A stretch of DNA of 64,000 nt, from contig NZ_RCSU01000003.1 in assembly GCF_003991355.1 (NCBI RefSeq), positions 496,001 through 560,000 on the forward strand, in the 5' to 3' direction. Below are positions 35,220-45,985 of this stretch, piece by piece. A program made the position numbers and the translations under genes. The notes below the pieces were generated by a model. That model saw nothing but the letters and a program-made list of their open reading frames with translations, was not told where the DNA came from and searched no databases. Source of the DNA: Pseudoflavitalea rhizosphaerae. Its GTDB lineage: Bacteria > Bacteroidota > Bacteroidia > Chitinophagales > Chitinophagaceae. Numbering within the stretch: the first letter of the stretch is position 1; every line of letters starts with the position of its first letter.

Positions 35220-38200
35220 TTATTGGGCCAGCGAGATCCTTACCTGCACACCTGCCCTGGTATTGGTGATAGGCGGTGAGGAGGATATTTTGGGCGTTAC
35301 TCTTCTCTGCTCGAAGTACAGTTTTATATTCACACGATTGCTGATCACGTAATCCACAGAAGGATTGATGAAGATGGTCTTGGCTCCGTTTGTAGGCAGG
35401 GTTTGTTCCTGATCAAGACGGCTGTTGGCCGTGATATCATCACGCAGACTGAGGTCGAGACGGAAGCTGGCATCATTCTCCAGCGGCTTACCTTTCCATT
35501 TGATCCAGGAGAAAGCCCCACGCTTTCTGAAACCGGCGCCGATAGTGAATTCCGTAGTGCGCGTTTCACTCAGTTGATAATCGATCAGGCTCAGGCTGAG
35601 GGTTCTCGATTTTTTATACTCAAACCTTGCAGTAAGCTGGTTGGTGAACTGCATATCCAGGTCGATCAGTGGAGAGAACTCTTCAGAGATCGTGATATTG
35701 GGCACCAGGAAATAAGGCACGTAGTTGCCTGCAGAGTCCAGGAAGCCAGGGAATCCATATCGCAGATCATCACGATACAGCAATGCAGAATTGAAACTGT
35801 TCATACCGAGCGTACTGTTGTATCCATGGGTAACGGTAAAGTTGGTGAAGATCTTTTCCAATGCCTTGATACGGGTAAGGCCTGTATAAGTGATCCTCCA
35901 GTTTGGTTTCGGCAGGATGCCGGAGAACGGATTGGAACGGATATTCGGATTGTTCTGTTTCAGCAGCGGCACAGATTTAGGATCCTTGCCGGTGTAAGCA
36001 GCAATAAAGGCCGGGATCAGCACATCCTGTGCATAGCGGCTGTACCCTCTGTAATAACCATCGGAGAGGAATTTCTCAGTTTCGGGCAATGCCTGCCAGT
36101 ATGGGTTGGACTCAGCCAATCGTTTGGAAAGAATGTAGCGGTAGTCCTGGAAACGCTGGAACATTTCGCTCACGGAATTCGCTTCCACTTTCTTGAACAA
36201 GGTCTGGAACGAAATATAAGTTACGCGGAAACTGCCGGCGCTGTACGGGTTAAGCCTTGCAAAGTGAAGACCTGTACCGGTTGTGTCTTTGTACAGTTCG
36301 GAATAGTTCTTACCAAATTGTTTATCGATGGTGATATCGATCATCAGGTCGCGGATGGGCTGTAATTGAGCGGTGATATTGAATCGTTGCGTATAGTCCT
36401 GCCTGTTCTGGAAGTTGAAATTGGAATCAGCGGAGAGCCAACCTTTCTGCGCCATTGTGCTGATGAAGCTGGTGTCTGGCTGTTTACCGAAAATGAATGG
36501 CAGACCCGGTGCGCCGGACCTGAAGTTCATACCGAGTGCACGGGTGGAATCCGTATAACCATAGATGGTAGCTCCTGCCACTTCGGAGTATTCGAGCTTC
36601 GCACGTTTCACCATGGTGAGGAAGCGGCCTGCGAATTTGGCGCCGGGACTGAGCACCAGCGGTTCATTCCTGTCGCGTTTCCGTTTGGTGGTATCTTTCG
36701 GGTCCCGCGGCGCTTTGGGTGCAGCAGGATTATCATCTTCTATGGCGCGCAGGAACCTGCTTTTCGAATAGAGCTGGGTGAAGTCCATTTCGAAAGTGAG
36801 GGTCTTGCGTTGCTGGTTGCTGAGCGTATTGCCCAGTTCGCGGGCAATCAGAGAGGCGCCGATCCAGTCGAAGTCAGCGGCATATGATGCACGAAGTGTG
36901 GTCCAGTTGAGTGCAGGGATCTTGCTCATCGGCACATTATAGCTGAACTCAGCATGCTGATTGTAGGAGATGGTGCGGCCGCCTTTCCAGAAATTGTGCC
37001 ACATGCTTTTCTTTTCACGATCATCTAGTCTGCCGGAATCTTCATCCACCCATGATTTGTTCACGGCAGTGAAATCCACATTGAATGAACGTGTCAGGTC
37101 CCATCGGAGATTATAGAAACGGTCGAACGTAAAGAATTTGTCGTACGTCTCAGGCAATCCGCCTTTCGGTCCACCCACATTGCGCGGTCTGAATGCGCCG
37201 AACTGACGGTTCACATCAGCCCGGAATCCGAGCAGTGAAGGGATCGGGTTGATATTGAAATCTTTGAACAGGGCCAGCCAGGGCGATCTCGATTTGATCA
37301 TCCGTTTGGCAGGCTCCCAGAATTTTGGCGTGGATGTATAATTGTATCCCACTGCTGCACGATGCCTGACCAGTTCATTGTTTTCGATCAGCGGGTTATG
37401 CTGTTCTTCTTTATAATAAGAATAACTCACATCGACATTTTCAATACTCCATATCTGTTGTTTCTTACCGGAGGTATTGTTCTTTCTCACGTTGGTAAAG
37501 GCGAAGGAACGGATGGTCTTCACATCTACGGCATCGTCCCTGATCGAATCCTTGGTATCGCCGGCAGCCGCTTTGAGCTTGTCTTTCAGTTTCACATCCA
37601 GGTCATATGGATCGTATTCCGGAGTGGACACAGCTTTGGAATAGCTGGCGTAGAAAGGAATGCTCATGCCTGCCTTCTGCGGGATCAGTTTACCCAGCTC
37701 CAGGTTGGTGGCAATATCAAATTGCTTGAAGTTGTCGCGTGAACGTTCATTGATCCTTTGTTCAAGTGTACCGAAGCCGGCACTATGCGCCGCACCGGCA
37801 ATATACAGGGTACCGAGATCGGCCAGCTGAATGTCTACACGGCCGAGCGCAGCCCAGCCTCCTTTCTCATCGAGATCGCTCAGGCGAAGTTCGTTGAACC
37901 ATACTTCGGTACAGGCTTCTTCACGATTTCGGTTCTCTACCCCCAGGAAGAAGATTCGAACTTCACCGAGGTTGGGATTACCCAAAATCGCATATTCCTT
38001 ACCGTCAGCATCGGTCTGTTTATAATAATTGGATACCTGTCCATTATTGTTGCGGGACACTTTCAATTGAATGAGCCGGTCCAGTGCGAGGTCCAGTTCA
38101 TTCTGCAATGGCCAGATCAACTGGGCATCGCTGGTGAACCAGGGCGTCATCTTCAGCGGGATCTTGATCTCATAATAGTTATTGATGAGGTCAGCGCCGA

Positions 38201-41200
38201 GACGGATCACACCATACAATTCATTATCGCGGATATCGCTGCTGGAGTTCACAGATTCTGCGTGAATGTACAACTGCATGCGGCCGTACTGACGGAGATC
38301 GAGGTTCATGGTCTTGAACACGCCTCTCGATTCCTGACGGGCGAGATTGCACACTTTAAGGCTCATACTCTGCTCGTTCAACAACAGGTTCACGTTGTTG
38401 TTGCTCAGCGCCTGCTGACGCTCTACCCCGGGAGGCGTACGGTAAGGAACAGGCCTGCGTGCATTATTCTCCTCCACATTCACCGCCAGCTGATTGAAAG
38501 TAGTGGTGGTATTGGTGGGGATCGGTTTATAGGTACCGGTAGTATCCAGCTCAAAGCTGAACCTGCGCCATGTGTTGCGCACCAGTTCCAGTTTGGCAAA
38601 ACGCAATACCACTGAATCTTCAAACCCGGTGAGGAACATCCGGATGAAACGGATGGATTTGAAGTCGGGGATATTACCCACTTTCTTTTCATATTGAGCG
38701 ATAGGAATGCGGAACAGGTACCATTTCTCAGGGATACCACCGTTGGGGGTAAACCCGATACTGTCGGTAATGAAGTTTTGTCCCACTTCAAATTCGCTCG
38801 ACTTCAGCTCAACGCGGTACTGAAAATATTCTTCCAGTTCATTGAGGGTATTATCCCGGTTGAATTCTTCCTGGTCCGGCAGCATGGTGAAGGCAGCCAC
38901 ATTGCTTTGGTTGGTGGCAACAGGAGAGTTACCCTGTGGTCCGTTGTAGTTCTTATAACGGCCAAGGATACCCGTACGTGTCTGATCGTATTCACCATCA
39001 CGGTAATTGAGGAAATCGTCATTGCTCGGATCTTTCAAGGCATCCTGGTATATTTTGCTGCTGGTGCCGAAGCGGTTGGCCAGTTCCTGGAGATAGGCTG
39101 CGAACTTTTCTCTTTCAGCTTCATTCACGAGGCCGTCGAAGCCTGCATCCTGCAATTGCCTGTCAGCAGGATCGTTACTGAATGCCTGTGTAACCTGGAT
39201 GGGATTGCCCGGCACTTTACCCCATCTTGTATCGGGATCTTCCAGGGCTTTGGTAACAGCGCCGCTGATACCGTTCTCGAAAAATCGTTTTCCATCTTTC
39301 AATACATCTTCTGAAATATTACCGAGGTTGAAATACAGTTGACCGCCGGTGCTGGAAGGTGTTTTGATATAGGGGTCCTGCATCCAGAATTCGATGAATT
39401 CCACGTTGCCGGTTTCGAAGTCCACCTGGTCAAGACCGCGCATGATGCCACCCCAGCGGGTTTGCGGGTCCGTCAGTTTGCCATCGGCAGTTACATTTTC
39501 TGCATCGAAGTTATACGGACCTTTTTCGGTTGGATAATAAGCGATATCGAAGGTTACCAGCTGGCTCTGTCCCAGGTCCGGTGTACGGTTGGGATAGATC
39601 TGCGTGAGGTTCACCGGCCGGATGCGCGGATCGGAGAAATCTTCATAAGATCTTACGGGGTTATTGCCGGAACGCCTGTCCTGCAATACAGGTTCGATAT
39701 TGTACCATGCGATCTTGGCCCGGTTGAAACCGTAAGGGAGCGAATCGCGGTAATTGGCTTCAGGGAAGAGCCCATTGTTTGCTGGCGTACTGGAGATCCC
39801 CCAGCTCACCAACGGGAAGCGCAGGTCGATGGAATTGCGTGATCCTTCAAAATCATCAACGAAGATGAGGCCGGCCTTTCCTTTTCCGATCTGTGGCGGG
39901 TGGCCCGGCTTCAACAGGGCTGCTTCACCGTAAGCGGTGATAGTACTCATCACATTCGTTTCATAGAATGGTAATTTGTTCAACAGGGAAGTAAGCCTGG
40001 GCGATTCAGTGCGATAGTTGAAATCCAGTCCGTACATGGTGTTGCGGATCGGATCATCATTGTACTGCGTTTTAGTGAAGAAGGGCCGTTCACCCAGGCG
40101 CACCATGCTGGCGCCGATATTCAATGATTCACGGGCAGTATTCTTCACCTGGTACCCTAACCGGATACCCATGAAATTACGCTGTTGTATGCCGATACTG
40201 GCATTATTCTCGAACTGCACATTCACCGGAACTCCGGAAGCCAGGATTGCAGGATTGATCACACGCAGTGTTCCAACGTTATAATCGATTGTATAATCCA
40301 CGTCTTCCTTGAGCAGTTGCCCCCCGGACATAACGGTAACGGACCCGCGGGGAATATTGAATGCATTGAGGTTGATCTCTGAATTGGAATTACCTTTCGC
40401 ATAACCGCTGATGATATACCTGTCCAGGTTCGCATAGGTCTGCGCGATAGCCTTGATAGTATCATAGAGCGGATAGTAAACATATTTGTCTTTAAGGTCC
40501 TGTGAGCTGTTCCGGAAGGCCACGGAATCTAGGTCGCGACCGAATGGCTCAAGGAATGGGAAGATGATCCTTGCCTGCTGGCTCATTACGGTGAATCCTT
40601 CTATATAGTCGAACACCCCATCGGGCATGGGGTCGTTGCGTGCGTTGAGCCGGTCTAAGTTCAGCAATGTGATGATGGGCACGCCCACCCTGTCGCCTTC
40701 CGGCAGGAATCTTTTCTGACCGAGGCTGGGTTGTTCGTAAAGTACATTCAGTTTGAAATCCTGTGGCTGCACACTGGAGAGGTAGCTATTGTCTTTACTC
40801 TTCAACGCATACACGTTTTTCATCATCAGGTCCCAGAGCGGCAGGTTGGTACGTTGCGAAGTAGCTTTCAGGAGTTTCAGGAAGAAGATCTTTTGCGTAC
40901 CTCCTTTGTTCACGGTTGTATCGGGTGTTACATCCTGTGAGAACTCACCTACCTGGAGGATACGTCCATTGTAACTGTACTGGTAGGCAACACCCAGCAC
41001 TTCATCAGGTTGAAGCGGCTGGTTGAGCGAGAGGAAGCCTACCTGCGGGTTGAAATAATATTCAGTAGGGCTCAGCTTGCGAGCGAATGTTTTTTCAAAG
41101 TCCTGCACAGGCTGCAATCCGAGCGTTGATAATTTGGAAGTGATGAGGGCAGAGTTCCGGCTGTTGGGATCGCTCACGATCCGCTGATAGAGGTCGTTGG

Positions 41201-42362
41201 ATTCGTTGGATGGATATGGCTGCGCGCTGAGCGGATTGATACTGTTATTGAACGGATCTGGTTCTGCCAGGTCCATCAGACCTACCACATCACGGGTTTC
41301 CGTAGTGGACCCATTACGGTTGGTAACCCACACCTCCATACGAAGGATCTGCACTTTCGAGCTCACCACCGGCAGTTTGCTCATGGCCTGGTTGTACTGA
41401 TTACGGAAGTACTGCGCCAGGAGGAAGTGACGGTTCTCTTCGTAATCATTGGCCTTGAATTCGAAATACATATTGGAACTGCCACCGGCTACGTTCATAC
41501 TCTGGCGCTGCGAGCGTTGATTGGCCATTACGGCAGAAACGCTGAGTTTGCCGAACTGCAGTTCAGTTTTGATACCGAACAATTGCTGTGCACCGGGAAT
41601 GAGGGAGCCTTTGGAAGTCCAGCTGACATTACCGGCTTCGATACGTTTAATGATCTCATCGTCCGTTCCGGTATAGTCCAGTTTCAGCTGGTTTTCGAAA
41701 TCCATATTGGCCAGGGTATTGTAATTGATCGGCAGCCTGAGCTTGTCCCCGATATTACCTATCACGCTGAGATTGGCGTTCATATCGAAATCGAAGCCAC
41801 CATTCCGCCTGGCCCTTTCGGGTAGTGAAGGGTTCTTGATATTTTGCCCCTGGTAACCGGCGATGAGGTTCACTTCGCCCTGCGGCCTGATCTCGATCTT
41901 TCCATTACCGAAGATGCGGTTGAAGAGGTTGTCTGTAACGCTCATCCTCGGACGAAGTAATTTCCTGTTGAGGCTGCTGAGGATATTGGAGCGTTTCTGG
42001 AAATATTCGTTCTCCGATTTCCGCGCCTGCAGATTCAGGAATTCCTCGAAGGTCATGGAGGTAGGCTTTCTGAAATAGAAATTACCCACCTTTTCTATGA
42101 TATAATATTGTTTTGTTTTGGGGTCATACACCACGGAGTCTGTGATGTTGACTGGATCCGGGAGATCGAAAGACCTTTTCCGTGGGGCGCTGTAGCGGTC
42201 TCCCCTACGGTCATGAATAGGGTATTTGAGGGTATCAGCAGTCTTTTTTACTGTGGTATCCTGTTGAGGGGCATGATTTGCTTTTGTGGCTGTGCAAAAA
42301 AGCACAAGCACAGCAATGCAAATTGCTTTGAAACAATTATTGTGGTTGATATTACGGGCCAA
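35220..42362 (-). CDS. sprA: SprA, outer-membrane translocon of type IX secretion
   Basis: Giant outer-membrane protein, 2380 residues, matching SprA/Sov in length and sequence; SprA forms the 36-strand barrel through which type IX substrates leave. Signal peptide near the start (CIAVLVLFCTATKA), then typical segments such as GNFYFRKPTSMTFEEFLNLQARKSENEYF, GEVNLIAGYQGQNIKNPSLPERARRNGGFDFDMNANLSVIGNIGDKLRLPINYNT and many barrel strands to the C-terminal RISLAQ. No ATG exists: an in-frame TGA lies 12 bp before the TTG at 42362, which is preceded by a purine-rich AGAAAAAAGA, so TTG is the likely start. ruvA lies 45 bp upstream in the same direction, a linkage known from other Bacteroidota. Confidence 0.97.
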   Translation of the reverse strand: MARNINHNNCFKAICIAVLVLFCTATKANHAPQQDTTVKKTADTLKYPIHDRRGDRYSAPRKRSFDLPDPVNITDSVVYDPKTKQYYIIEKVGNFYFRKPTSMTFEEFLNLQARKSENEYFQKRSNILSSLNRKLLRPRMSVTDNLFNRIFGNGKIEIRPQGEVNLIAGYQGQNIKNPSLPERARRNGGFDFDMNANLSVIGNIGDKLRLPINYNTLANMDFENQLKLDYTGTDDEIIKRIEAGNVSWTSKGSLIPGAQQLFGIKTELQFGKLSVSAVMANQRSQRQSMNVAGGSSNMYFEFKANDYEENRHFLLAQYFRNQYNQAMSKLPVVSSKVQILRMEVWVTNRNGSTTETRDVVGLMDLAEPDPFNNSINPLSAQPYPSNESNDLYQRIVSDPNSRNSALITSKLSTLGLQPVQDFEKTFARKLSPTEYYFNPQVGFLSLNQPLQPDEVLGVAYQYSYNGRILQVGEFSQDVTPDTTVNKGGTQKIFFLKLLKATSQRTNLPLWDLMMKNVYALKSKDNSYLSSVQPQDFKLNVLYEQPSLGQKRFLPEGDRVGVPIITLLNLDRLNARNDPMPDGVFDYIEGFTVMSQQARIIFPFLEPFGRDLDSVAFRNSSQDLKDKYVYYPLYDTIKAIAQTYANLDRYIISGYAKGNSNSEINLNAFNIPRGSVTVMSGGQLLKEDVDYTIDYNVGTLRVINPAILASGVPVNVQFENNASIGIQQRNFMGIRLGYQVKNTARESLNIGASMVRLGERPFFTKTQYNDDPIRNTMYGLDFNYRTESPRLTSLLNKLPFYETNVMSTITAYGEAALLKPGHPPQIGKGKAGLIFVDDFEGSRNSIDLRFPLVSWGISSTPANNGLFPEANYRDSLPYGFNRAKIAWYNIEPVLQDRRSGNNPVRSYEDFSDPRIRPVNLTQIYPNRTPDLGQSQLVTFDIAYYPTEKGPYNFDAENVTADGKLTDPQTRWGGIMRGLDQVDFETGNVEFIEFWMQDPYIKTPSSTGGQLYFNLGNISEDVLKDGKRFFENGISGAVTKALEDPDTRWGKVPGNPIQVTQAFSNDPADRQLQDAGFDGLVNEAEREKFAAYLQELANRFGTSSKIYQDALKDPSNDDFLNYRDGEYDQTRTGILGRYKNYNGPQGNSPVATNQSNVAAFTMLPDQEEFNRDNTLNELEEYFQYRVELKSSEFEVGQNFITDSIGFTPNGGIPEKWYLFRIPIAQYEKKVGNIPDFKSIRFIRMFLTGFEDSVVLRFAKLELVRNTWRRFSFELDTTGTYKPIPTNTTTTFNQLAVNVEENNARRPVPYRTPPGVERQQALSNNNVNLLLNEQSMSLKVCNLARQESRGVFKTMNLDLRQYGRMQLYIHAESVNSSSDIRDNELYGVIRLGADLINNYYEIKIPLKMTPWFTSDAQLIWPLQNELDLALDRLIQLKVSRNNNGQVSNYYKQTDADGKEYAILGNPNLGEVRIFFLGVENRNREEACTEVWFNELRLSDLDEKGGWAALGRVDIQLADLGTLYIAGAAHSAGFGTLEQRINERSRDNFKQFDIATNLELGKLIPQKAGMSIPFYASYSKAVSTPEYDPYDLDVKLKDKLKAAAGDTKDSIRDDAVDVKTIRSFAFTNVRKNNTSGKKQQIWSIENVDVSYSYYKEEQHNPLIENNELVRHRAAVGYNYTSTPKFWEPAKRMIKSRSPWLALFKDFNINPIPSLLGFRADVNRQFGAFRPRNVGGPKGGLPETYDKFFTFDRFYNLRWDLTRSFNVDFTAVNKSWVDEDSGRLDDREKKSMWHNFWKGGRTISYNQHAEFSYNVPMSKIPALNWTTLRASYAADFDWIGASLIARELGNTLSNQQRKTLTFEMDFTQLYSKSRFLRAIEDDNPAAPKAPRDPKDTTKRKRDRNEPLVLSPGAKFAGRFLTMVKRAKLEYSEVAGATIYGYTDSTRALGMNFRSGAPGLPFIFGKQPDTSFISTMAQKGWLSADSNFNFQNRQDYTQRFNITAQLQPIRDLMIDITIDKQFGKNYSELYKDTTGTGLHFARLNPYSAGSFRVTYISFQTLFKKVEANSVSEMFQRFQDYRYILSKRLAESNPYWQALPETEKFLSDGYYRGYSRYAQDVLIPAFIAAYTGKDPKSVPLLKQNNPNIRSNPFSGILPKPNWRITYTGLTRIKALEKIFTNFTVTHGYNSTLGMNSFNSALLYRDDLRYGFPGFLDSAGNYVPYFLVPNITISEEFSPLIDLDMQFTNQLTARFEYKKSRTLSLSLIDYQLSETRTTEFTIGAGFRKRGAFSWIKWKGKPLENDASFRLDLSLRDDITANSRLDQEQTLPTNGAKTIFINPSVDYVISNRVNIKLYFEQRRVTPKISSSPPITNTRAGVQVRISLAQ

Positions 42363-42407
42363 TCTTTTTTCTCAAGAATTAGTTAAGTAGAAATCCTGAC
42401 GATAGGC

Positions 42408-42992
42408 TTAGAGTGTTTTTAGAGCTTTCTTAATAATATCTTCTACTACGGAAAGGCCCGGTTCAGCTTTGAGTACCTTTTGAATAGCCTGTTCACCGGC
42501 GGCACGGGCAATACCCAGCGCCATCAGAGCATTTAACGCATCCTGACCCGTTGGATTGTACGATGCTGAAGGAATATTTGCGTCCAGCCTTGATTTGGCC
42601 ATCTTATCCTTCAGCTCCAGAACAATTCTTTCGGCGGATTTTTTACCGATCCCCTTGATACTTTCCAACAGTTTGGTATTGGCTTCGGCAATAGCCCTCA
42701 CTATTTCTTCAGGCTTTACGGAAGACAGCATCATCCTTGCGGTTGCTGCACCAACACCAGACACACTGATCAGCTGGAGGAACAGTTCTTTTTCAACAGT
42801 ATCGGAGAAACCATACAGCACATGTGCATCTTCCCGGATCGCGAGATGGGTATAAAGCATCCCTTTTTCGAGGCCCTGGATGGCGGAATAAGTATTCAGA
42901 CTGATCTGAAGTTCGTAGCCCACCCCATTGGCTTCCACCTGTACCACAGCCGGTGATTTATGCACGAAATTACCCCGTATAAAAGCGATCAT
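42408..42992 (-). CDS. ruvA: Holliday junction branch migration protein RuvA
   Basis: Binds four-way junctions and directs the RuvB motor. 194 residues in three parts: OB-fold (1-65, MIAFIRGNFVHKSPAVVQVEANGVGYELQISL), tandem helix-hairpin-helix motifs (LISVSGVGAATARMMLSS; SIKGIGKKSAERIVLELKDKM), and the C-terminal RuvB-contacting domain (145-194, DALNALMALGIARAAGEQAIQKVLK). A TATTTTCG box stands just before the ATG on the minus strand. sprA follows 45 bp downstream, so the two probably share a transcript. Confidence 0.97.
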   Translation of the reverse strand: MIAFIRGNFVHKSPAVVQVEANGVGYELQISLNTYSAIQGLEKGMLYTHLAIREDAHVLYGFSDTVEKELFLQLISVSGVGAATARMMLSSVKPEEIVRAIAEANTKLLESIKGIGKKSAERIVLELKDKMAKSRLDANIPSASYNPTGQDALNALMALGIARAAGEQAIQKVLKAEPGLSVVEDIIKKALKTL

Positions 42993-43124
42993 GACTGCGA
43001 AAATAGGGAAAAACCACTTAATTATTATATAGATATGAATTGGTGAAATGATGATAACTTTTGGCGTATTTTTGTCGGCTTTATAATGGCAACCTTTATT
43101 TTAATTCCATACTAAATCGCAAGG

Positions 43125-44117
43125 ATGAGTCAAAAAATCACTGCCGCCATCACTGCCGTAGGCGGCTATGTTCCTGAAGATAAACTGACCAATTTTGACC
43201 TGGAGAAAATGGTTGAGACCAATGACGAATGGATCCGCACCCGCACCGGGATCGAAGAAAGAAGGATTTTGAAAGGTGAAGGAAAAGGTACTTCCGATAT
43301 GGCAGTTCAGGTAGTGTTGCAGATCCTGGAGAAAAAGAACCTGAGCCCCCTGGACATCGATGCCCTGATTATTGGCACTGTAACCCCGGACATGATGTTC
43401 CCCTCCACAGCCAACCTGGTTTGTCACAAGGCAGGGCTGAAAAATGCCTGGGGCTTCGACCTCCTGGCCGCCTGCTCGGGCTTCCTCTATTCCTTCTCTA
43501 CCGGCGCAGCCCTCATCGAAAGTGGCCGTTACAAGAAAGTGATCGTGATCGGAGCCGACAAGATGAGCTCAATTATCGACTATAATGACCGCGCCACCTG
43601 CATCATTTTCGGCGATGGCGCCGCAGGTGTTCTGCTTGAGCCCAATGAAGAAGGCTATGGCATGAAAGACACGATTCTGAAAAGTGATGGTTCCGGTGAG
43701 CCCTACCTCCACATGAAAGCCGGTGGGTCACGCCGCCCCGCGAGCATGGAGACAGTTGCTAACAAGGAACATTATGCATACCAGGAAGGTCAGACCGTTT
43801 TCAAAGCCGCTGTTAAAGGAATGGCCGATGTTAGCGCTGAACTGCTGGAAAGAAATAACCTCACCGGTGAAGATATCGCCTGGCTGGTGCCCCACCAGGC
43901 CAACAAACGCATCATCGATGCCACTGCAGACAGGATGGGACTGAGCCACGATAAAGTAATGCTCAATATCATGCGCTATGGCAACACCACAGCAGCTACT
44001 ATTCCACTCTGCCTCTGGGAGTGGGAAAAACAATTGAAGAAAGGAGATAATATAGTCCTCGCAGCCTTCGGTGGCGGATTCACCTGGGGCGCTACCTGGA
44101 TCAAATGGGCTTACTAA
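43125..44117 (+). CDS. fabH: Beta-ketoacyl-ACP synthase III
   Basis: Starts fatty acid chains by condensing an acyl-CoA with malonyl-ACP. 330 residues. The Cys-His-Asn triad is visible in [12 protein letters not shown] (Cys), [12 protein letters not shown] (His) and [12 protein letters not shown] (Asn); the N-terminal [17 protein letters not shown] and C-terminal [15 protein letters not shown] are typical FabH. It is divergent from ruvA and 10 bp upstream of a GNAT gene. Confidence 0.97.
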   Translation: MSQKITAAITAVGGYVPEDKLTNFDLEKMVETNDEWIRTRTGIEERRILKGEGKGTSDMAVQVVLQILEKKNLSPLDIDALIIGTVTPDMMFPSTANLVCHKAGLKNAWGFDLLAACSGFLYSFSTGAALIESGRYKKVIVIGADKMSSIIDYNDRATCIIFGDGAAGVLLEPNEEGYGMKDTILKSDGSGEPYLHMKAGGSRRPASMETVANKEHYAYQEGQTVFKAAVKGMADVSAELLERNNLTGEDIAWLVPHQANKRIIDATADRMGLSHDKVMLNIMRYGNTTAATIPLCLWEWEKQLKKGDNIVLAAFGGGFTWGATWIKWAY

Positions 44118-44127
44118 AATAATCAAG

Positions 44128-44592
44128 ATGGAATTCAACGTCCGGAGGGCCGTAAAGGCCGATTGCCCCCGATTGATGCAATTAATTGTAGAACTGGCCG
44201 TGTTCGAAAAAGAACCCGATGCAGTGACCGTTGCTCCTCAGCATTTTGAGGAGAGCGGTTTTGGCGAAAATCCCGTTTGGTGGGCATTCGTGGCTACCAC
44301 TACAGACCCTTCGGGCGTTGAGACCATCCACGGATTTGCACTTTATTATATTCGTTACTCCACCTGGAAAGGTCAACGCCTCTACCTGGAAGACCTCATC
44401 ATTACAGAAGAAATGCGTGGCAAAGGCCTTGGAAAACTCCTTTTCGACAGGGTATTACAGGAAACCCGCGAAAAAAAATTCAGCGGCATGGTTTGGCAGG
44501 TGCTCGACTGGAATGAGCCTGCCATCGATTTTTATAAGAAATACGGCGCCAAACTTGACCAGGGCTGGATCAACTGCTCACTGGAATTGTAA
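44128..44592 (+). CDS. GNAT N-acetyltransferase
   Basis: 154-residue acetyl-CoA-dependent acetyltransferase, closest by eye to the diamine/thialysine acetyltransferase (SSAT-like) group: VRRAVKADCPRLMQLIVELAVFEKEPD at the N-terminus, YLEDLIITEEMRGKGLGKLLF with the acetyl-CoA loop (RGKGLGK), and WQVLDWNEPAIDFYKKYGA at the C-terminus. The ATG at 44128 is used; the frame is open back to 44071 but would overlap fabH. Substrate not assignable with certainty. Confidence 0.9.
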   Translation: MEFNVRRAVKADCPRLMQLIVELAVFEKEPDAVTVAPQHFEESGFGENPVWWAFVATTTDPSGVETIHGFALYYIRYSTWKGQRLYLEDLIITEEMRGKGLGKLLFDRVLQETREKKFSGMVWQVLDWNEPAIDFYKKYGAKLDQGWINCSLEL

Positions 44593-44631
44593 AAAAAGGT
44601 GTTAACTTAATGGAACAGAAACTCTGTTACC

Positions 44632-45981
44632 ATGAGACAAATCATTTTCCTGGCGATCATCTTCTCCTTCGCCATTCACCTTCCCGCCTGCAAGAAAAGC
44701 AGCGGAGACGGAAACGGAGGCGGATCCAACAATAGCGATCGCCTCAAAGATTCCACCATTTTATACGCACGTGATATTTATTTGTGGTACGATAAGATCC
44801 CCTCTTCTTTCAAAGCCAGGAATTATGCAGATCCCGACGCCATCATGGAAGCAATCAGGGATTATAGTATCGAGCCCGGATTCACTGATCCGGTAGACAG
44901 GTGGAGCTTTGCCGTTACCAAAAACGTATGGGACGATCTCAGCCAGGGCATCAGCAGCGATTTTGGACTGGGTATCTTTTATTATAACTCCAATGATCTC
45001 CGTGTAAGCTTTGTGGAGCCCGCCTCTCCGGCAGGTAAAGCCAATATCAAACGCAGCTGGCAGATCAAACAAATCAACAACAGTTCCAATATCAGCACCA
45101 GCAATATCAATTTCGTATCAAACGCCATTTTCAACAGTACCAGTGTTACGCTCTTACTCGGCAGGGAGGGAAAGGCAGACACCACGGTTGCACTCACAGC
45201 CGCTACCTACCTGGAACAACCGATCATCCTGGATACCATCTATACAACCGGCGCTACCAAAACCGGTTACCTTGTTTTCAACTCCTTCCTCGGTGATACA
45301 ACAAAGATCAAGAACGAATTCGCACGCATCTTCAACAAGTTCACCACAGCCGGTGTGAGTGATGTGGTGCTGGACCTCCGCTATAACGGTGGCGGGTATG
45401 TGCTTTTGCAGGATGAACTGGCCAATTACCTGGCGCCGCCAGATGCCAACGGCCAGATCATGGAAGAGCAAAAATTCAACAATAAATACTCCAATTATAA
45501 TTCCACTTCAAGATTCAGCAGGAAAGGTTCCCTTGACCTGGACAGGCTATTCGTGATCGTTAGTCAGAACACGGCTTCTGCAAGTGAATTGCTCATCAAT
45601 AGTCTGAAACCCTATCTCAATGTGCAATTGGTAGGTCCCACCAGAACGCATGGGAAACCCGTAGGCTACTTCCCCATTCCTGTAATGGACTGGTATATTT
45701 TCCCGGTTTCTTTCCGAACCGTGAACAAGAATGGACAAGGAAATTATTTTGATGGATTTACCCTGAACCACCAGGTTGGTGACGGGCTTGACAAAGCCTG
45801 GGGAGATATTACAGAAAGCTGCCTGGCAGCAGCCCTCAAGTACATCAGTACCGGCGCATATGCAAGAGTGGTAGAACCTAATGGCATTAGGCAATTGGAG
45901 CCGCAAACAGAAACCAGCAATGATCTGCTGGGAGCAAAACGCTTCAGGGGCGCCGTGGCCTTACCAAAGAACTTACACTAA
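44632..45981 (+). CDS. S41 family (C-terminal processing-like) peptidase, lipoprotein
   Basis: 449-residue exported serine peptidase. Signal peptide with lipobox IHLPAC, Gly/Asn-rich linker, an N-terminal helical domain (DSTILYARDIYLWYDKIP), a PDZ-like part (about 105-185: GLGIFYYNSNDLRVSFVEPASPAGKANI), and the S41 domain (about 200-420) with LVFNSFLGDT, VVLDLRYNGGGYVLL and the nucleophile Ser in SQNTASASELLINSL. Such proteins are common on Bacteroidota surfaces; the substrate is unknown. It ends 4 bp from the stop codon of the convergent lipoprotein gene. Confidence 0.92.
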   Translation: MRQIIFLAIIFSFAIHLPACKKSSGDGNGGGSNNSDRLKDSTILYARDIYLWYDKIPSSFKARNYADPDAIMEAIRDYSIEPGFTDPVDRWSFAVTKNVWDDLSQGISSDFGLGIFYYNSNDLRVSFVEPASPAGKANIKRSWQIKQINNSSNISTSNINFVSNAIFNSTSVTLLLGREGKADTTVALTAATYLEQPIILDTIYTTGATKTGYLVFNSFLGDTTKIKNEFARIFNKFTTAGVSDVVLDLRYNGGGYVLLQDELANYLAPPDANGQIMEEQKFNNKYSNYNSTSRFSRKGSLDLDRLFVIVSQNTASASELLINSLKPYLNVQLVGPTRTHGKPVGYFPIPVMDWYIFPVSFRTVNKNGQGNYFDGFTLNHQVGDGLDKAWGDITESCLAAALKYISTGAYARVVEPNGIRQLEPQTETSNDLLGAKRFRGAVALPKNLH

Positions 45982-45985
45982 ACAA

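Noticed and set aside
35403-39842. Several plus-strand frames of 160-320 codons
   Set aside because: All lie opposite sprA, which accounts for the sequence; none has a signal peptide or known domain.
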